Origin: Hydrogenophaga sp. NFH-34
GTDB lineage: Bacteria > Pseudomonadota > Gammaproteobacteria > Burkholderiales > Burkholderiaceae_C
Length of the DNA stretch: 64,000 nt
Assembly: GCF_021401345.1 (NCBI RefSeq)
Contig: NZ_JACBGE010000013.1
Span: forward strand, 82,753 to 146,752
Reading direction: 5' to 3'
Part shown: positions 1 to 6,978 of the stretch, piece after piece
Numbering within the stretch: the first letter of the stretch is position 1
Layout of the letters: every line of letters begins with the position of its first letter
The notes under the pieces: generated by a model
Databases searched by the model: none
Told to the model about the DNA's origin: nothing
What the model saw: only the letters and a program-made list of their open reading frames with translations
Program-made: the position numbers and the translations under genes

Positions 1-563
1 TCGGCTTCAGGGGTGGCGACGATGGTGTCGAAGTACCGATATTCCGGTTCACCGACAGGTCCGGCCAGCGCCGCGACGCAGCACGACAGGAACGGATCGC
101 CATCCTTGGGGGAGACGTCCTTCGGACGGCTGAGGTAGCCGATGCCGCGGGTGATCAGCTCGTGCTGCTTGATCGAGGCCAGTTCGGCCCGGTCAAGCGG
201 CTCGGCCTTGAGCAGTCGCGCCTTCAGAGACGCGGCGGCCTGGCCCTTGTGCTCACCCTTGTCGCGGATGTACGCATCGCCCCAGAGGTCGCCGAGGCGG
301 AAGCGCACCAGCGGCCGCTGCTTGGGATCGTCAACGCCGATGTAGCGCTCGACCAGTTTCTTGGCCTCGGCACCCGAGACCTTGACGTCGAAGTAGCGGT
401 AGCTGGGGTCCTTGGCGGAACCGACCAGCGCGGCGATGGTGCATGCCAGGAAGGGCTGCGCGCGGCGGCCGCCCCGGACGGGAACCTCGCGGGCACGCTG
501 GATGTAGCCGATGCCCGAGGTGTGAAGGTCGAAATACGATTTCTCGTTGGACGTGGTGCTCAT
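1..563 (-). CDS. STY4534-family ICE replication protein (DUF3577), 3' end off window
   Basis: The gene starts at the ATG at 563 and runs off the left edge; 187 codons are visible. The protein is an internal duplication: residues about 15-70 (GIGYIQRAREVPVRGG ... PFLACTIAALVG ... YRYFDVKV) are repeated at about 135-187 (GIGYLSRPKDVSPKDG ... PFLSCCVAALAG ... YRYFDTIV). From memory this is the DUF3577/STY4534 family found in PFGI-1/SPI-7-class ICEs, usually named as an ICE replication protein; the biochemical role is not established by the sequence. It lies downstream of leader-motif copy 1 (700-792), which probably forms part of its 5' untranslated region. Confidence 0.8.
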   Translation of the reverse strand, partial: MSTTSNEKSYFDLHTSGIGYIQRAREVPVRGGRRAQPFLACTIAALVGSAKDPSYRYFDVKVSGAEAKKLVERYIGVDDPKQRPLVRFRLGDLWGDAYIRDKGEHKGQAAASLKARLLKAEPLDRAELASIKQHELITRGIGYLSRPKDVSPKDGDPFLSCCVAALAGPVGEPEYRYFDTIVATPEA

Positions 564-699
564 GGTGAATCTCCATTGGGATGAAGCGGAGACACACCGG
601 CCCCACGCATGCGGGGAAAGGTGCGTAACCCCGCGGTGGGTTGATAAGGCGAAAGCATCCGCCACCAGAACTGGTGGCCGCTCGCGGATGGATGCGGTG

Positions 700-792
700 C
701 GAGCTGGCTCGGTCACGCAGTGGGAACTGCGCGGCAACCTCGAAGACCGATGGTTGCCTGGCATGTCGCTGACAACGTCAGCAGGCATGGGG
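700..792 (-). promoter_or_regulatory. Three-hairpin RNA leader motif, copy 1
   Basis: Read on the minus strand: hairpin 1 pairs 777-782 with 768-773 (6 bp, GUU loop), hairpin 2 pairs 752-758 with 733-739 (7 bp, GGCAACC/GGUUGCC), hairpin 3 pairs 726-731 with 716-721 (6 bp, CGCAGU/ACUGCG). The same order, with different but still paired stem bases, recurs at 3680-3772, 5960-6048 and 6858-6945. This copy ends about 140 nt before the DUF3577 start codon. Function unknown; a cis-regulatory RNA is the simplest reading. A published comparative-genomics motif near DUF3577 genes may be the same thing, but I could not check. Confidence 0.7.
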
Positions 793-826
793 GCAGCATG
801 TCCGGGCCTCGCGCGCGCGGCAGCAA

Positions 827-1345
827 TCAATCGGCATCCGGGTGTTTCCCTTTGTCCGCACCGCCCAGTGCTTGCCACAGGCACTTAGGGCCGCGCAGGT
901 GGTCGGGGGTGTCAGCGCGGGGACGGCTGGGGCGGCTCCAGGCGCCGCCGCCGCGTACGCCGACCAGCCGCCAGCCGGCGGCGCGCAGGCTGGCACCACC
1001 TTCATCGGGCAAGGTGTAGGTGATCAGCCGCGTGTAGCCCAGGGCCTTGGCCGCCTTCCAGGCCGCGCCGTAGAGCTTGCTGCAGGCGTTCGGTGCGCCA
1101 TCGGTGCAGACGCGGGTGACTTCGAGCGTCCAGCCGTCATCCAGGTGGCGGGCGACCGGGCGGCCAACGATGGCCACGCCGCAGATGCCATCGGTGGCGG
1201 ACAGCGCGACCGCCAGGGCGAACTTCGCTCCTTGAACCGGACGATGGTGGCGGTGGTGCTCCTGCACGAAGGCATTGGCGCAGCGCAGAGACACCGGCAG
1301 CAGTCGCAGCGATGGCGAGGTCGATGGCCCGTCCATGGCCGTCAA
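827..1345 (-). CDS. XF1762-family protein (GNAT-like), 172 aa
   Basis: The ATG at 1345 overlaps the stop of the upstream PP-loop gene in an ATGA, so the two are translationally coupled. Residues about 30-130 (FALAVALSATDGICGVAIVGRPVAR, RVCTDGAPNACSKLYGAA, GYTRLITYTLPDEGGASLRAAGW) have the layout of a small acetyltransferase-like fold, and I recognise the XF1762 family seen in phages and ICEs. No substrate is known. The last 40 residues are Arg/Pro/Asp rich. The gene ends 35 nt before leader-motif copy 1. Confidence 0.7.
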   Translation of the reverse strand: MTAMDGPSTSPSLRLLPVSLRCANAFVQEHHRHHRPVQGAKFALAVALSATDGICGVAIVGRPVARHLDDGWTLEVTRVCTDGAPNACSKLYGAAWKAAKALGYTRLITYTLPDEGGASLRAAGWRLVGVRGGGAWSRPSRPRADTPDHLRGPKCLWQALGGADKGKHPDAD

Positions 1346-2184
1346 TCACCGCAGAAGCAGGCGATCGGCTCCTCGGCGGCGTCGAACAGATCGCCCTGGT
1401 CGGCGGCGAAGCGCGCTAGATCGGCGTAGCTGGGGCCATCGGCGCGGAACCGGGCACCGCTGGGCTTGCTTGCCAGGTTCAGCGATTCCATGCGAATCCA
1501 CCACACGGCGGCCTCGGGCCGGGCCTTGATGAGGGCCAGGCGCTGCCCGCGCGGTTTCAGGAAACACAGGTCGCAGTTGCCTTCGAGCGTGCGCCCGTTC
1601 ACCGTCAACAGGTCGAGGTCGAACGCTTGCGCCTGCCAGAAGGCGCCCACGTCTCGCACGGTGACGCCGGCATCCGCAAGCGGCACGCACATGGTCTCGT
1701 GGGTCGATTCGGTGGAATGGCCGCGCGCACGAATCTTGGCGACGCGGCGCTGCTCGTCGGCACGAATGCCGATCATCTGGTCCCAATCGGTCCAGCCCAG
1801 ATGCCGCAGGTAGCGGTGCATCGGGCGGATCTTCAGGCTGGTCGTGCAGCCGCGCGCGACGGGATTGGGCAGGTACTGGCGCTTGCGGATCAGCGCCTCG
1901 AACGGCTCGCCCTGGCGGCTGGCCCGATCGAAGTCCACCAGCGTGAAGCCTGGCTCCGTGGGCAGGTATTCCAGCCAGTGGATCGGCACCTGCCAGTGCG
2001 CGCCGCAGTCGCGCACAAAGCGCAGGGTCGCTTTCACCTCCTTGCCGGTGTTGGCGAAGCAGACCACAGTGTCGGCAGGCAGGCCGCCATTGGCCTGCAA
2101 CACGCGCCAGAGCATGTAGGCGCTGGTGCGCCCGCCCGAGAAGCTGATGCAGGTCGGTTGGGTGATCTTGAACGGGTCGTGCAT
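1342..2184 (-). CDS. PP-loop ATPase, phosphoadenosine phosphosulfate reductase-like, 280 aa
   Basis: The N-terminus carries a PP-loop, SFSGGRTSAYML (residues about 11-22), which binds ATP pyrophosphate in adenylating enzymes of the PAPS reductase/ThiI/DndC superfamily. Cysteines later in the protein (GNCDLCFLK near 215, CFCGD at the C-terminus) could hold an Fe-S cluster. Start chosen at MHDPFKIT (2184); upstream in-frame codons are Pro/Arg rich and look non-coding. It follows a terminator (2279-2305) and is coupled to the XF1762-family gene. Sulfur assimilation is unlikely in an ICE; nucleic-acid modification or phage-type functions are possible. Substrate unknown. Confidence 0.75.
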   Translation of the reverse strand: MHDPFKITQPTCISFSGGRTSAYMLWRVLQANGGLPADTVVCFANTGKEVKATLRFVRDCGAHWQVPIHWLEYLPTEPGFTLVDFDRASRQGEPFEALIRKRQYLPNPVARGCTTSLKIRPMHRYLRHLGWTDWDQMIGIRADEQRRVAKIRARGHSTESTHETMCVPLADAGVTVRDVGAFWQAQAFDLDLLTVNGRTLEGNCDLCFLKPRGQRLALIKARPEAAVWWIRMESLNLASKPSGARFRADGPSYADLARFAADQGDLFDAAEEPIACFCGD

Positions 2185-2278
2185 GCGATCGTCTCCGGGG
2201 GTAGGTCGGCGGGCGGGCCGACGCGGCGGGCCATGGCGGCCGGAGACGAGCACGCACGCGGCGAATGCCGCGGTGCGG

Positions 2279-2305
2279 AAAAAAGGAAGCCCCCAAGAAG
2301 GGGGC
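2279..2305 (-). terminator. Intrinsic terminator after DUF3085 gene
   Basis: On the minus strand a 6-bp GCCCCC/GGGGGC stem with a 5-nt loop (2289-2305) is followed by TTCC and a run of six T (2284-2279). It lies 28 nt after the DUF3085 stop codon. Confidence 0.7.
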
Positions 2306-2332
2306 CGTGAGGGGATGGCGGTAGTCGTTGCG

Positions 2333-2686
2333 CTACACCGATGGCACCACCTCCAGCGACAGGTGCGTCGTGGTGGCGGACAGCATCAGATCGTCCGTGC
2401 CGTGCAGGACGCGTGCGAAAACGCCTTCCTTCGGGTCGAAGAACTCGCCGAAGTCGTCGCCACCCAGCTCCGCGCGCGCCAGTTCCCACCAGTCGTCAAA
2501 CGGGTCGGTATCCGGGTTGCAGCCGACGGCATAGGCCAGCAGCTTCACGCGGCCATCGGGACGGCGCTCTCCCTGCTCGGCGAGGAAGTACACGCCCTGG
2601 TCCTTGGCGAGGACGACGCGGCATTGGTTGGCAACGGCCTCGGCCAGCACGGGGCGCAGGTCGGAGCCTTTGAATCGAAGTGACAT
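2333..2686 (-). CDS. DUF3085 family protein, 117 aa
   Basis: Whole-length match to the DUF3085 pattern as I remember it: VYFLAEQGERRPDGRV, LLAYAVGCNPDTDPFDDWW and ELGGDDFGEFFDP (residues about 32-90). Small, acidic and soluble, with no signal peptide or membrane segment. The family is typical of ICEs and plasmids; no activity is known. The start at 2686 has an AGGAG box that sits directly behind the U-run of a terminator-like hairpin (2700-2735), so transcription reaching this gene must pass that hairpin. Confidence 0.8.
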   Translation of the reverse strand: MSLRFKGSDLRPVLAEAVANQCRVVLAKDQGVYFLAEQGERRPDGRVKLLAYAVGCNPDTDPFDDWWELARAELGGDDFGEFFDPKEGVFARVLHGTDDLMLSATTTHLSLEVVPSV

Positions 2687-2699
2687 GGTTCATCTCCTG

Positions 2700-2735
2700 A
2701 AAAAAAGGCCCTCCACCCGAACGGATGAAAGGCCT
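2700..2735 (-). terminator. 13-bp hairpin with U7, between the 270-aa gene and DUF3085
   Basis: On the minus strand, 2735-2706 folds into a 13-bp stem (with G-U pairs) and a 4-nt loop, followed by seven T (2706-2700). The DUF3085 ribosome binding site follows within a few bases. It could end transcripts of the gene at 2785-3597 or act as an attenuator for DUF3085. Confidence 0.75.
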
Positions 2736-2784
2736 ATGGGGCAAGTCGCCGGTAGGCTGTGGAGTCAGCCGTTTGCCTCGCACG

Positions 2785-3597
2785 TCATGCCGCAACCGCC
2801 TGGCGGCGCCGGGGAGCCTTGGCGTCGATCACGCTCACGTCGATCAGGCGCCAGCGCCCGTCGTCGATAAGCCGTTCCAGCACTTCACCGAGCATGTCGA
2901 AATACACCTCGTCGTGCCGATCGACCATCTCGCCGTCGCGGCGCAGCTCAACCACGTAGGTGTCGCCGCCGCGGTCGTAGAGGATCGTCACCTGGCCCTC
3001 GAACTTCGCGGTCGAAACCGTGAAGCTGATCGCCGGGGGTGTCTCGATGATCTTGGACGGTTTCGGATCGACCCAGGTGAAGTCGCGGGCACCCGCATCG
3101 ACCAGCATGTGGGTGATGCGCCGGAACCCGTCGGGAGCCGGCATTTCCTCCAACTGCTGGATGAGCTGCCCCAGTTCCATGCACTGCGGCTCAGGGATGG
3201 GCAGCTTGGCAGGCGCGGAGCCGAGGATGTGCCTGGTGATGGTGTAGGGAACACCGTCCGCGGTCTTCTCGGTGATCACTTCCGGGGTGTCAGCGCGCAA
3301 GCCGTCGAAGCGGCGGCGGGCATACGGTTGGACATGCACCTTGGCGCCTTCGCTGGGAACGGTGGTCACCAGGTTGGGATCGAGCACCGCGAACTCGCTG
3401 GGCTTGAGCTTGACGACGATGGCGTCGTCGTTGGCCGCGACCACCTTGCCGTCGAAAGGCTTGGGATCGATAGCGAAACCCAGCGTCGAGGACTGCGGCT
3501 GATCATCGAACACGCGGTACTTGAACGACCGCACGTTGCGGGGCACATGGCCTGCGACAAGCGAAGGCATCATGGATTTGATGAGGGAACGGTCCAT
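2785..3597 (-). CDS. Conserved ICE protein of unknown function, 270 aa
   Basis: Starts MDRSLIKSMMPSLVAG at 3597 behind an AAGGAG box. No catalytic motif recognised. Residues about 30-80 (YRVFDDQPQSSTLGFAIDP, VVAANDDAIVVKLKPSEFAVL) look beta-rich; about 145-265 include DGFRRITHMLVDAGARDF, PPAISFTVSTAKFEGQ and YFDMLGEVLERLIDDG. I recall close relatives in clc-type ICEs annotated only as hypothetical. Its long leader contains motif copy 2 (3680-3772). In-frame codons upstream of 3597 overlap that structured leader and are rejected as coding. Confidence 0.75.
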   Translation of the reverse strand: MDRSLIKSMMPSLVAGHVPRNVRSFKYRVFDDQPQSSTLGFAIDPKPFDGKVVAANDDAIVVKLKPSEFAVLDPNLVTTVPSEGAKVHVQPYARRRFDGLRADTPEVITEKTADGVPYTITRHILGSAPAKLPIPEPQCMELGQLIQQLEEMPAPDGFRRITHMLVDAGARDFTWVDPKPSKIIETPPAISFTVSTAKFEGQVTILYDRGGDTYVVELRRDGEMVDRHDEVYFDMLGEVLERLIDDGRWRLIDVSVIDAKAPRRRQAVAA

Positions 3598-3679
3598 GGG
3601 AATCTCCTTGAGGAAGAACAAGGGATTCCCCGCCCGCAAGGGAGAGGTCCCTTGTGGGTGAATGGACGCGGTGCGTCCG

Positions 3680-3772
3680 TAGGAAGAAACGACCAGCACG
3701 GTTTCCAGTGCTTGCAGCCTCGAAGGTCTCGGCTGCCTGGGCATGTGTCGGCAACGCCGACGAACATGGGGG
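3680..3772 (-). promoter_or_regulatory. Three-hairpin RNA leader motif, copy 2
   Basis: Minus strand: hairpin 1 pairs 3756-3761 with 3747-3752 (GUCGGC/GCCGAC, same GUU loop as copy 1), hairpin 2 pairs 3731-3736 with 3714-3719 (GCAGCC/GGCUGC), hairpin 3 pairs 3708-3712 with 3695-3699 (AGCAC/GUGCU). Stem bases differ from copy 1 but pairing is kept. It lies between the terminator at 3853-3874 and the gene starting at 3597. Confidence 0.7.
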
Positions 3773-3852
3773 CAATGATGGCCCTGGGCCGGGCTACCCG
3801 CCCGCATGAAACGGCACTGCGCCGCACCCGGTTTTCCTGCGCTGCGGGCAAG

Positions 3853-3874
3853 AAAAAGCCCCTCGAAAGGGGCT
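3853..3874 (-). terminator. Intrinsic terminator after 92-aa gene
   Basis: Minus strand AGCCCCT stem (7 bp) with a 4-nt loop at 3874-3857, followed by a run of five T to 3853. It is 8 nt past the stop of the gene at 3882-4160. Confidence 0.85.
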
Positions 3875-3881
3875 GGTTGGG

Positions 3882-4160
3882 TCAAGCTTCGTACACGAAG
3901 TAGTGTTCGCGCTGACGCGGGAAGAAGACATGCTTCCACGTGTCGCCGCTGGTGTTGCCACCGTCGAAGACGACCATTTCGTAGTCATCAATGTCGGAGT
4001 CCACCAGGTCGTCGCTGACGATATGGCGCATGTGCAGCATGCCGTGCGTGCGCTCGAATACCAGGATCTGGCCGATGGCATCGTCCTGGCCCATGGCGTT
4101 GACGCAGGCTCCAAGCTGGTGCTCGAAGTCGGGTGCGCGCGAAATGAGGTCGGGGAACAT
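3882..4160 (-). CDS. Small ICE protein of unknown function, 92 aa
   Basis: Starts MFPDLISRAPDFEHQL at 4160. Soluble and acidic with no recognised domain; mid-part DDAIGQILVFERTHGMLHMRHIVSDDLVDSD, ending HYFVYEA. A hairpin with an 8-bp CCAGCCCG stem (4184-4214) lies just before the GGAG box. The gene is closed by the terminator at 3853-3874. Its position in a run of small ICE genes and normal codon use support it as real; no function can be given. Confidence 0.65.
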   Translation of the reverse strand: MFPDLISRAPDFEHQLGACVNAMGQDDAIGQILVFERTHGMLHMRHIVSDDLVDSDIDDYEMVVFDGGNTSGDTWKHVFFPRQREHYFVYEA

Positions 4161-4255
4161 GAGGTTGCTCCTATGAAAATGGACCAGCCCGGCTCCTCGG
4201 GGGAGACGGGCTGGCATGAGGGGACAAAGAGGATGACTGGCGCGTCGTGCGGCTG

Positions 4256-4993
4256 CTAGGACTCAGCCAGCGGCAGGCCCAGCAGCGCAGGTGCGTCGGC
4301 GTCGAGGATCAGGATGCGCACATCGGCCTGGCCAGCCAGGTCAAGGATGTTCGCCAGGTCGTCCGGCATGCCCTTGTTCCGGTGCTCCTGCCGAAGCTGC
4401 TCGACGGTGATGCCCTCGGCGTGCTCCAGGTTCTGGTCCGTCCAGGGCGTGGAAATCAGCTTGACGCCGATCGCCGGGCTGTACGGCACCCGGAAGGCGA
4501 TGAACAGCATGGCCTCCGGCGTGGCGAGGTCCGCCAGGTTGGCGAGGTAGTGCCAGGTATCGACCGTGATGTGCTCACGGCTGATCTCCCAGCACCGGCT
4601 GTAGTAGCCGGTCTCGAAACTCAGGCGCTGCGCGACTTCCCGCGCGGCCTCGGCCGAATAGGTGTCACCGATGTGGACCGGACGACCGTCGAAGTCATCG
4701 CCATGGATGGCGTAGACCACGGCCCCAATCACGCCTTCCCCGCTGAGGCATTCACCGGCATCGCATTCGGCCAGCACCTCGGCACTCACGGGTTGGGGGC
4801 CATTGCTGACCAGGGCGAAATCGTTGGTGACGATGCAGGACGACGAAACCAGTTCCTCGTCGGAGAGGTGATCTTGGCTCGCGTGGATGTTTCGCCAGAC
4901 GTGCGGGCTTCCATCGTCGTAGCTGATGGACAGCGTGCGGACGATTTTCAGATTCCAGTAGCCGCGAAGAAAGGGGTTAGTTTTCTGAGACAT
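4256..4993 (-). CDS. DUF5983-like ICE protein, 245 aa
   Basis: Start at MSQKTNPFLRGYWNLK (4993) behind GGAGAG. Residues about 95-160 (EGVIGAVVYAIHGDDFDGRPVHIGDTYSAEAAREVA, YYSRCWEISREHI) and the C-terminus (VPYSPAIGVKLISTPWTDQNL, ADVRILILDADAPALLGLP) match what I remember as DUF5983, a family confined to ICEs and plasmids. No signal peptide or membrane segment. A 7-bp hairpin (CACCGGG/CCCGGTG, about 5030-5050) lies in its leader. Function unknown. Confidence 0.65.
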   Translation of the reverse strand: MSQKTNPFLRGYWNLKIVRTLSISYDDGSPHVWRNIHASQDHLSDEELVSSSCIVTNDFALVSNGPQPVSAEVLAECDAGECLSGEGVIGAVVYAIHGDDFDGRPVHIGDTYSAEAAREVAQRLSFETGYYSRCWEISREHITVDTWHYLANLADLATPEAMLFIAFRVPYSPAIGVKLISTPWTDQNLEHAEGITVEQLRQEHRNKGMPDDLANILDLAGQADVRILILDADAPALLGLPLAES

Positions 4994-5203
4994 GGGAACT
5001 CTCCAGATTGAATATTGGAGCCAATTCCCGTCACCGGGAATCGGACCCGGTGGGTTGAAAATGGAAAAAGCGTCAGGCAATGCTGACCATGGCGTTGGCA
5101 GCACTGCGCTGGACGGCGGGAAATAAATTGAGGGACATGGCCTCGTGGGCGCATGTCCCTCATGGGGCGTGAACGAAGACGCGGTGGTGTGCCGGAGACC
5201 GGC

Positions 5204-5596
5204 TCACCAGCCGTTGTAGTTCATGAGCAGGTCGGCGAGGACCTTGCGGCGTTGCAGGTCGAGACCGTCGAAGTCCGACAGTCCGTGGAAACGGCAGCGC
5301 TTGAGCATGGCACCGCCCTCGCGCGCGTTGTAGAAGCTGACCATGGCGGACAGGAACATGCGTTCCCCGCTGCTCAGGACGCCGAGGGCATCGTTGAGCC
5401 GCAGCATGTTGGGACGCAGATCCCACTTGCTCTTGGCCTGGTTCAGACCTTCACGGGTGCCGTCGCCGAACCACTCGGGGCCAGCGATCTCGACGCCGCG
5501 CTTCCATGCCTCGAAAAAGGCTTGGGGCGCGGCAGCGAAATGCTGATCTTCCCGCATGATCTGATCGACGACTTCCCGCGGCAGTAGCTGGTTCAT
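5204..5596 (-). CDS. ICE protein of unknown function, 130 aa
   Basis: Starts MNQLLPREVVDQIMRED at 5596 and lies 21 nt after the 74-aa gene, probably in the same transcript. Predicted mostly helical (ALGVLSSGERMFLSAMVSFYNAREGG, QRRKVLADLLMNY). No motif recognised. The surrounding gene set (DUF3577, DUF3085, DUF5983) suggests an accessory ICE role only by association. Confidence 0.65.
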   Translation of the reverse strand: MNQLLPREVVDQIMREDQHFAAAPQAFFEAWKRGVEIAGPEWFGDGTREGLNQAKSKWDLRPNMLRLNDALGVLSSGERMFLSAMVSFYNAREGGAMLKRCRFHGLSDFDGLDLQRRKVLADLLMNYNGW

Positions 5597-5617
5597 GACG
5601 TGACTCCTCCAGTTGGA

Positions 5618-5842
5618 TCAGGGAATGGCGAGCTGGGACCAGCCGCCTCTTTCGAGGGCACGTTGAGCCGCGGCATGGCTGCGGAAGTACTCGCGGGACT
5701 CCCGCGAAACGGGGCCTTCGGTATCGCGCGTGCCGATGTAGTGGCCGGCGGCGCTTTGCAGGACTTCGAGCGGCAGGAACTTGCCGCAGTAGGTCGAGGC
5801 CAATTTCCCGAAGGTTTGGCCGAAAGAGGCTTGCTGGGACAT
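5618..5842 (-). CDS. Small ICE protein of unknown function, 74 aa
   Basis: Starts MSQQASFGQTFGKLAS at 5842 with an AAGGAG box directly after the U-run of the hairpin at 5858-5901. The protein is short and soluble (LEVLQSAAGHYIGTRDTEGPVSRESREYF). No recognised domain. It leads a two-gene unit with the 130-aa gene and is preceded by leader-motif copy 3. Confidence 0.6.
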   Translation of the reverse strand: MSQQASFGQTFGKLASTYCGKFLPLEVLQSAAGHYIGTRDTEGPVSRESREYFRSHAAAQRALERGGWSQLAIP

Positions 5843-5857
5843 GGACGGGCTCCTTGG

Positions 5858-5901
5858 AAAAAAAAGCGGGGCCTCGTCCCTCACGGGATGGCAGCTCCCG
5901 C
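5858..5901 (-). terminator. Terminator-like hairpin in the leader of the 74-aa gene
   Basis: On the minus strand a 5-bp GCGGG/CCCGC outer stem encloses an inner UCCC/GGGA hairpin (5901-5866) and is followed by eight T (5865-5858). The ribosome binding site of the next gene begins right behind it, so it looks like an attenuator rather than a simple end-of-gene terminator. Confidence 0.6.
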
Positions 5902-5959
5902 ACGCGGTTGATAAAAGGCATCAGCGTCACGGGGACGCGCGTCCGCAGAATTGATGCGA

Positions 5960-6048
5960 TGCGGACTGGTGGGCAACGCGGGAGAGACCCGCGGCAGCCT
6001 GGAACCCTGGCTGCTGGCATGTGCTGACGAATCAGCGAACATGCGGGC
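5960..6048 (-). promoter_or_regulatory. Three-hairpin RNA leader motif, copy 3
   Basis: Minus strand: hairpin 1 pairs 6032-6036 with 6023-6027 (GCUGA/UCAGC), hairpin 2 pairs 6009-6014 with 5994-5999 (GCAGCC/GGCUGC), hairpin 3 pairs 5988-5993 with 5977-5982 (CGCGGG/CCCGCG). The stretch 5843-6178 holds no gene: it contains the terminator at 6128-6153, this motif and the attenuator-like hairpin. A TTATCAACC string between motif and gene is shared with the leader of copy 1. Confidence 0.7.
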
Positions 6049-6127
6049 AGCTTCGTGTGCGGGGCGCGCTGCGTCAGTTGGAAAACGGCATCCGGCCTAG
6101 CCCCGATTGATGGGCACCGGACAAAAG

Positions 6128-6153
6128 AAAAAGCCCCGCACGAGTGCAGGGCT
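6128..6153 (-). terminator. Intrinsic terminator after 185-aa gene
   Basis: Minus strand 6153-6132 is a 9-bp stem (AGCCCTGCA) with a 4-nt loop followed by TTTT(C). It is 26 nt past the stop of the gene at 6179-6736. Confidence 0.85.
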
Positions 6154-6178
6154 GTAAGGAGGGTGTGGTGGTGCTGGG

Positions 6179-6736
6179 TCAGTCGGGCTTGTCGCCCAGG
6201 ACATGCTGCTTCCACAGGTCGAATGCCTGCTCGGGCGCAAGCTCGGCGAGGATGACGATGGGCTGGGCCTGCCGGGCGCGCAGCGAATCGAAGTACGCCT
6301 TGCGATCGGCGATGGCCTTGAGCTTGATGCCTTTGATGAACAGCAGTTTGCCGTCCTTGATGAACAGCACCTTGTTGCCGATGTCGCGGTTGAACGCGGA
6401 TCGCACCTTGCGTTCCGCGTGCATGGCATCGGCCAGTTCATCGACCAGGAAGTCGAGCGTCATGTCGATGTAGTGAGGGTCTTCACCCTCCTGGCCGAGG
6501 TCGAGCGGCGCAGGCGGTAGGCCCTTGGCGAAGGCTTCGGCCTGCGCCAGCAGCGCCGCCTTGCCGTTGAGCGCGTGGAGGAACGTCGAGCCGCCGTGGC
6601 CATCGTTGCGGGCCTCGGCGATGGGAGTGCCGTCGAACACGACGGTGGCGCTGAAGCACATCGTTTCCTCGCTGGCGAAATCTGCCACCTTGAGGTTCTT
6701 CAGCGTGATGCGGTCTTGCTTGGTGATGTTGTCCAT
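6179..6736 (-). CDS. ICE protein of unknown function, 185 aa
   Basis: Start chosen at MDNITKQDRITLKNLK (6736); in-frame codons upstream overlap leader-motif copy 4. Visible pattern: KVADFASEETMCFSATVVFDG (about 16-36), HYIDMTLDFLVDELADAMH, GNKVLFIKDGKLLFIKGIKLKAI. No catalytic motif, signal peptide or membrane segment. Mixed alpha/beta, with a size and position matching conserved hypothetical genes of clc-type ICEs. It is bounded by leader copy 4 and a strong terminator, so it is probably a separate transcription unit. Confidence 0.65.
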   Translation of the reverse strand: MDNITKQDRITLKNLKVADFASEETMCFSATVVFDGTPIAEARNDGHGGSTFLHALNGKAALLAQAEAFAKGLPPAPLDLGQEGEDPHYIDMTLDFLVDELADAMHAERKVRSAFNRDIGNKVLFIKDGKLLFIKGIKLKAIADRKAYFDSLRARQAQPIVILAELAPEQAFDLWKQHVLGDKPD

Positions 6737-6857
6737 GGGAAGTCCTGAAATCGACCGGGTGGCGACATGCCCCTGACGGGACGTGGCGGCCATCCCGTGG
6801 GTTGGAGAAAGAGGCATCGATGCCCCGGTGGGCAGCGTTCGCCGGTGAGATGCCGAG

Positions 6858-6945
6858 GCGAACTGGCGGGTGGCGTGGGCGGAACCCACGGCAGCCTTGA
6901 CACCCTGGCTGCGGGCTGCTGCCGATACATCGGCAATGCAGGAGG
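6858..6945 (-). promoter_or_regulatory. Three-hairpin RNA leader motif, copy 4
   Basis: Minus strand: hairpin 1 pairs 6929-6935 with 6920-6926 (UGCCGAU/AUCGGCA), hairpin 2 pairs 6907-6912 with 6891-6896 (GCAGCC/GGCUGC), hairpin 3 pairs 6885-6890 with 6874-6879 (CGUGGG/CCCACG). It starts 34 nt after the methyltransferase stop and leads into the 185-aa gene. It lacks the CCCCCATG box upstream of hairpin 1 that copies 1 and 2 share. Confidence 0.7.
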
Positions 6946-6978
6946 GAGAATGGCGCGGCCCGCAGGCTGCGTCGCCGA

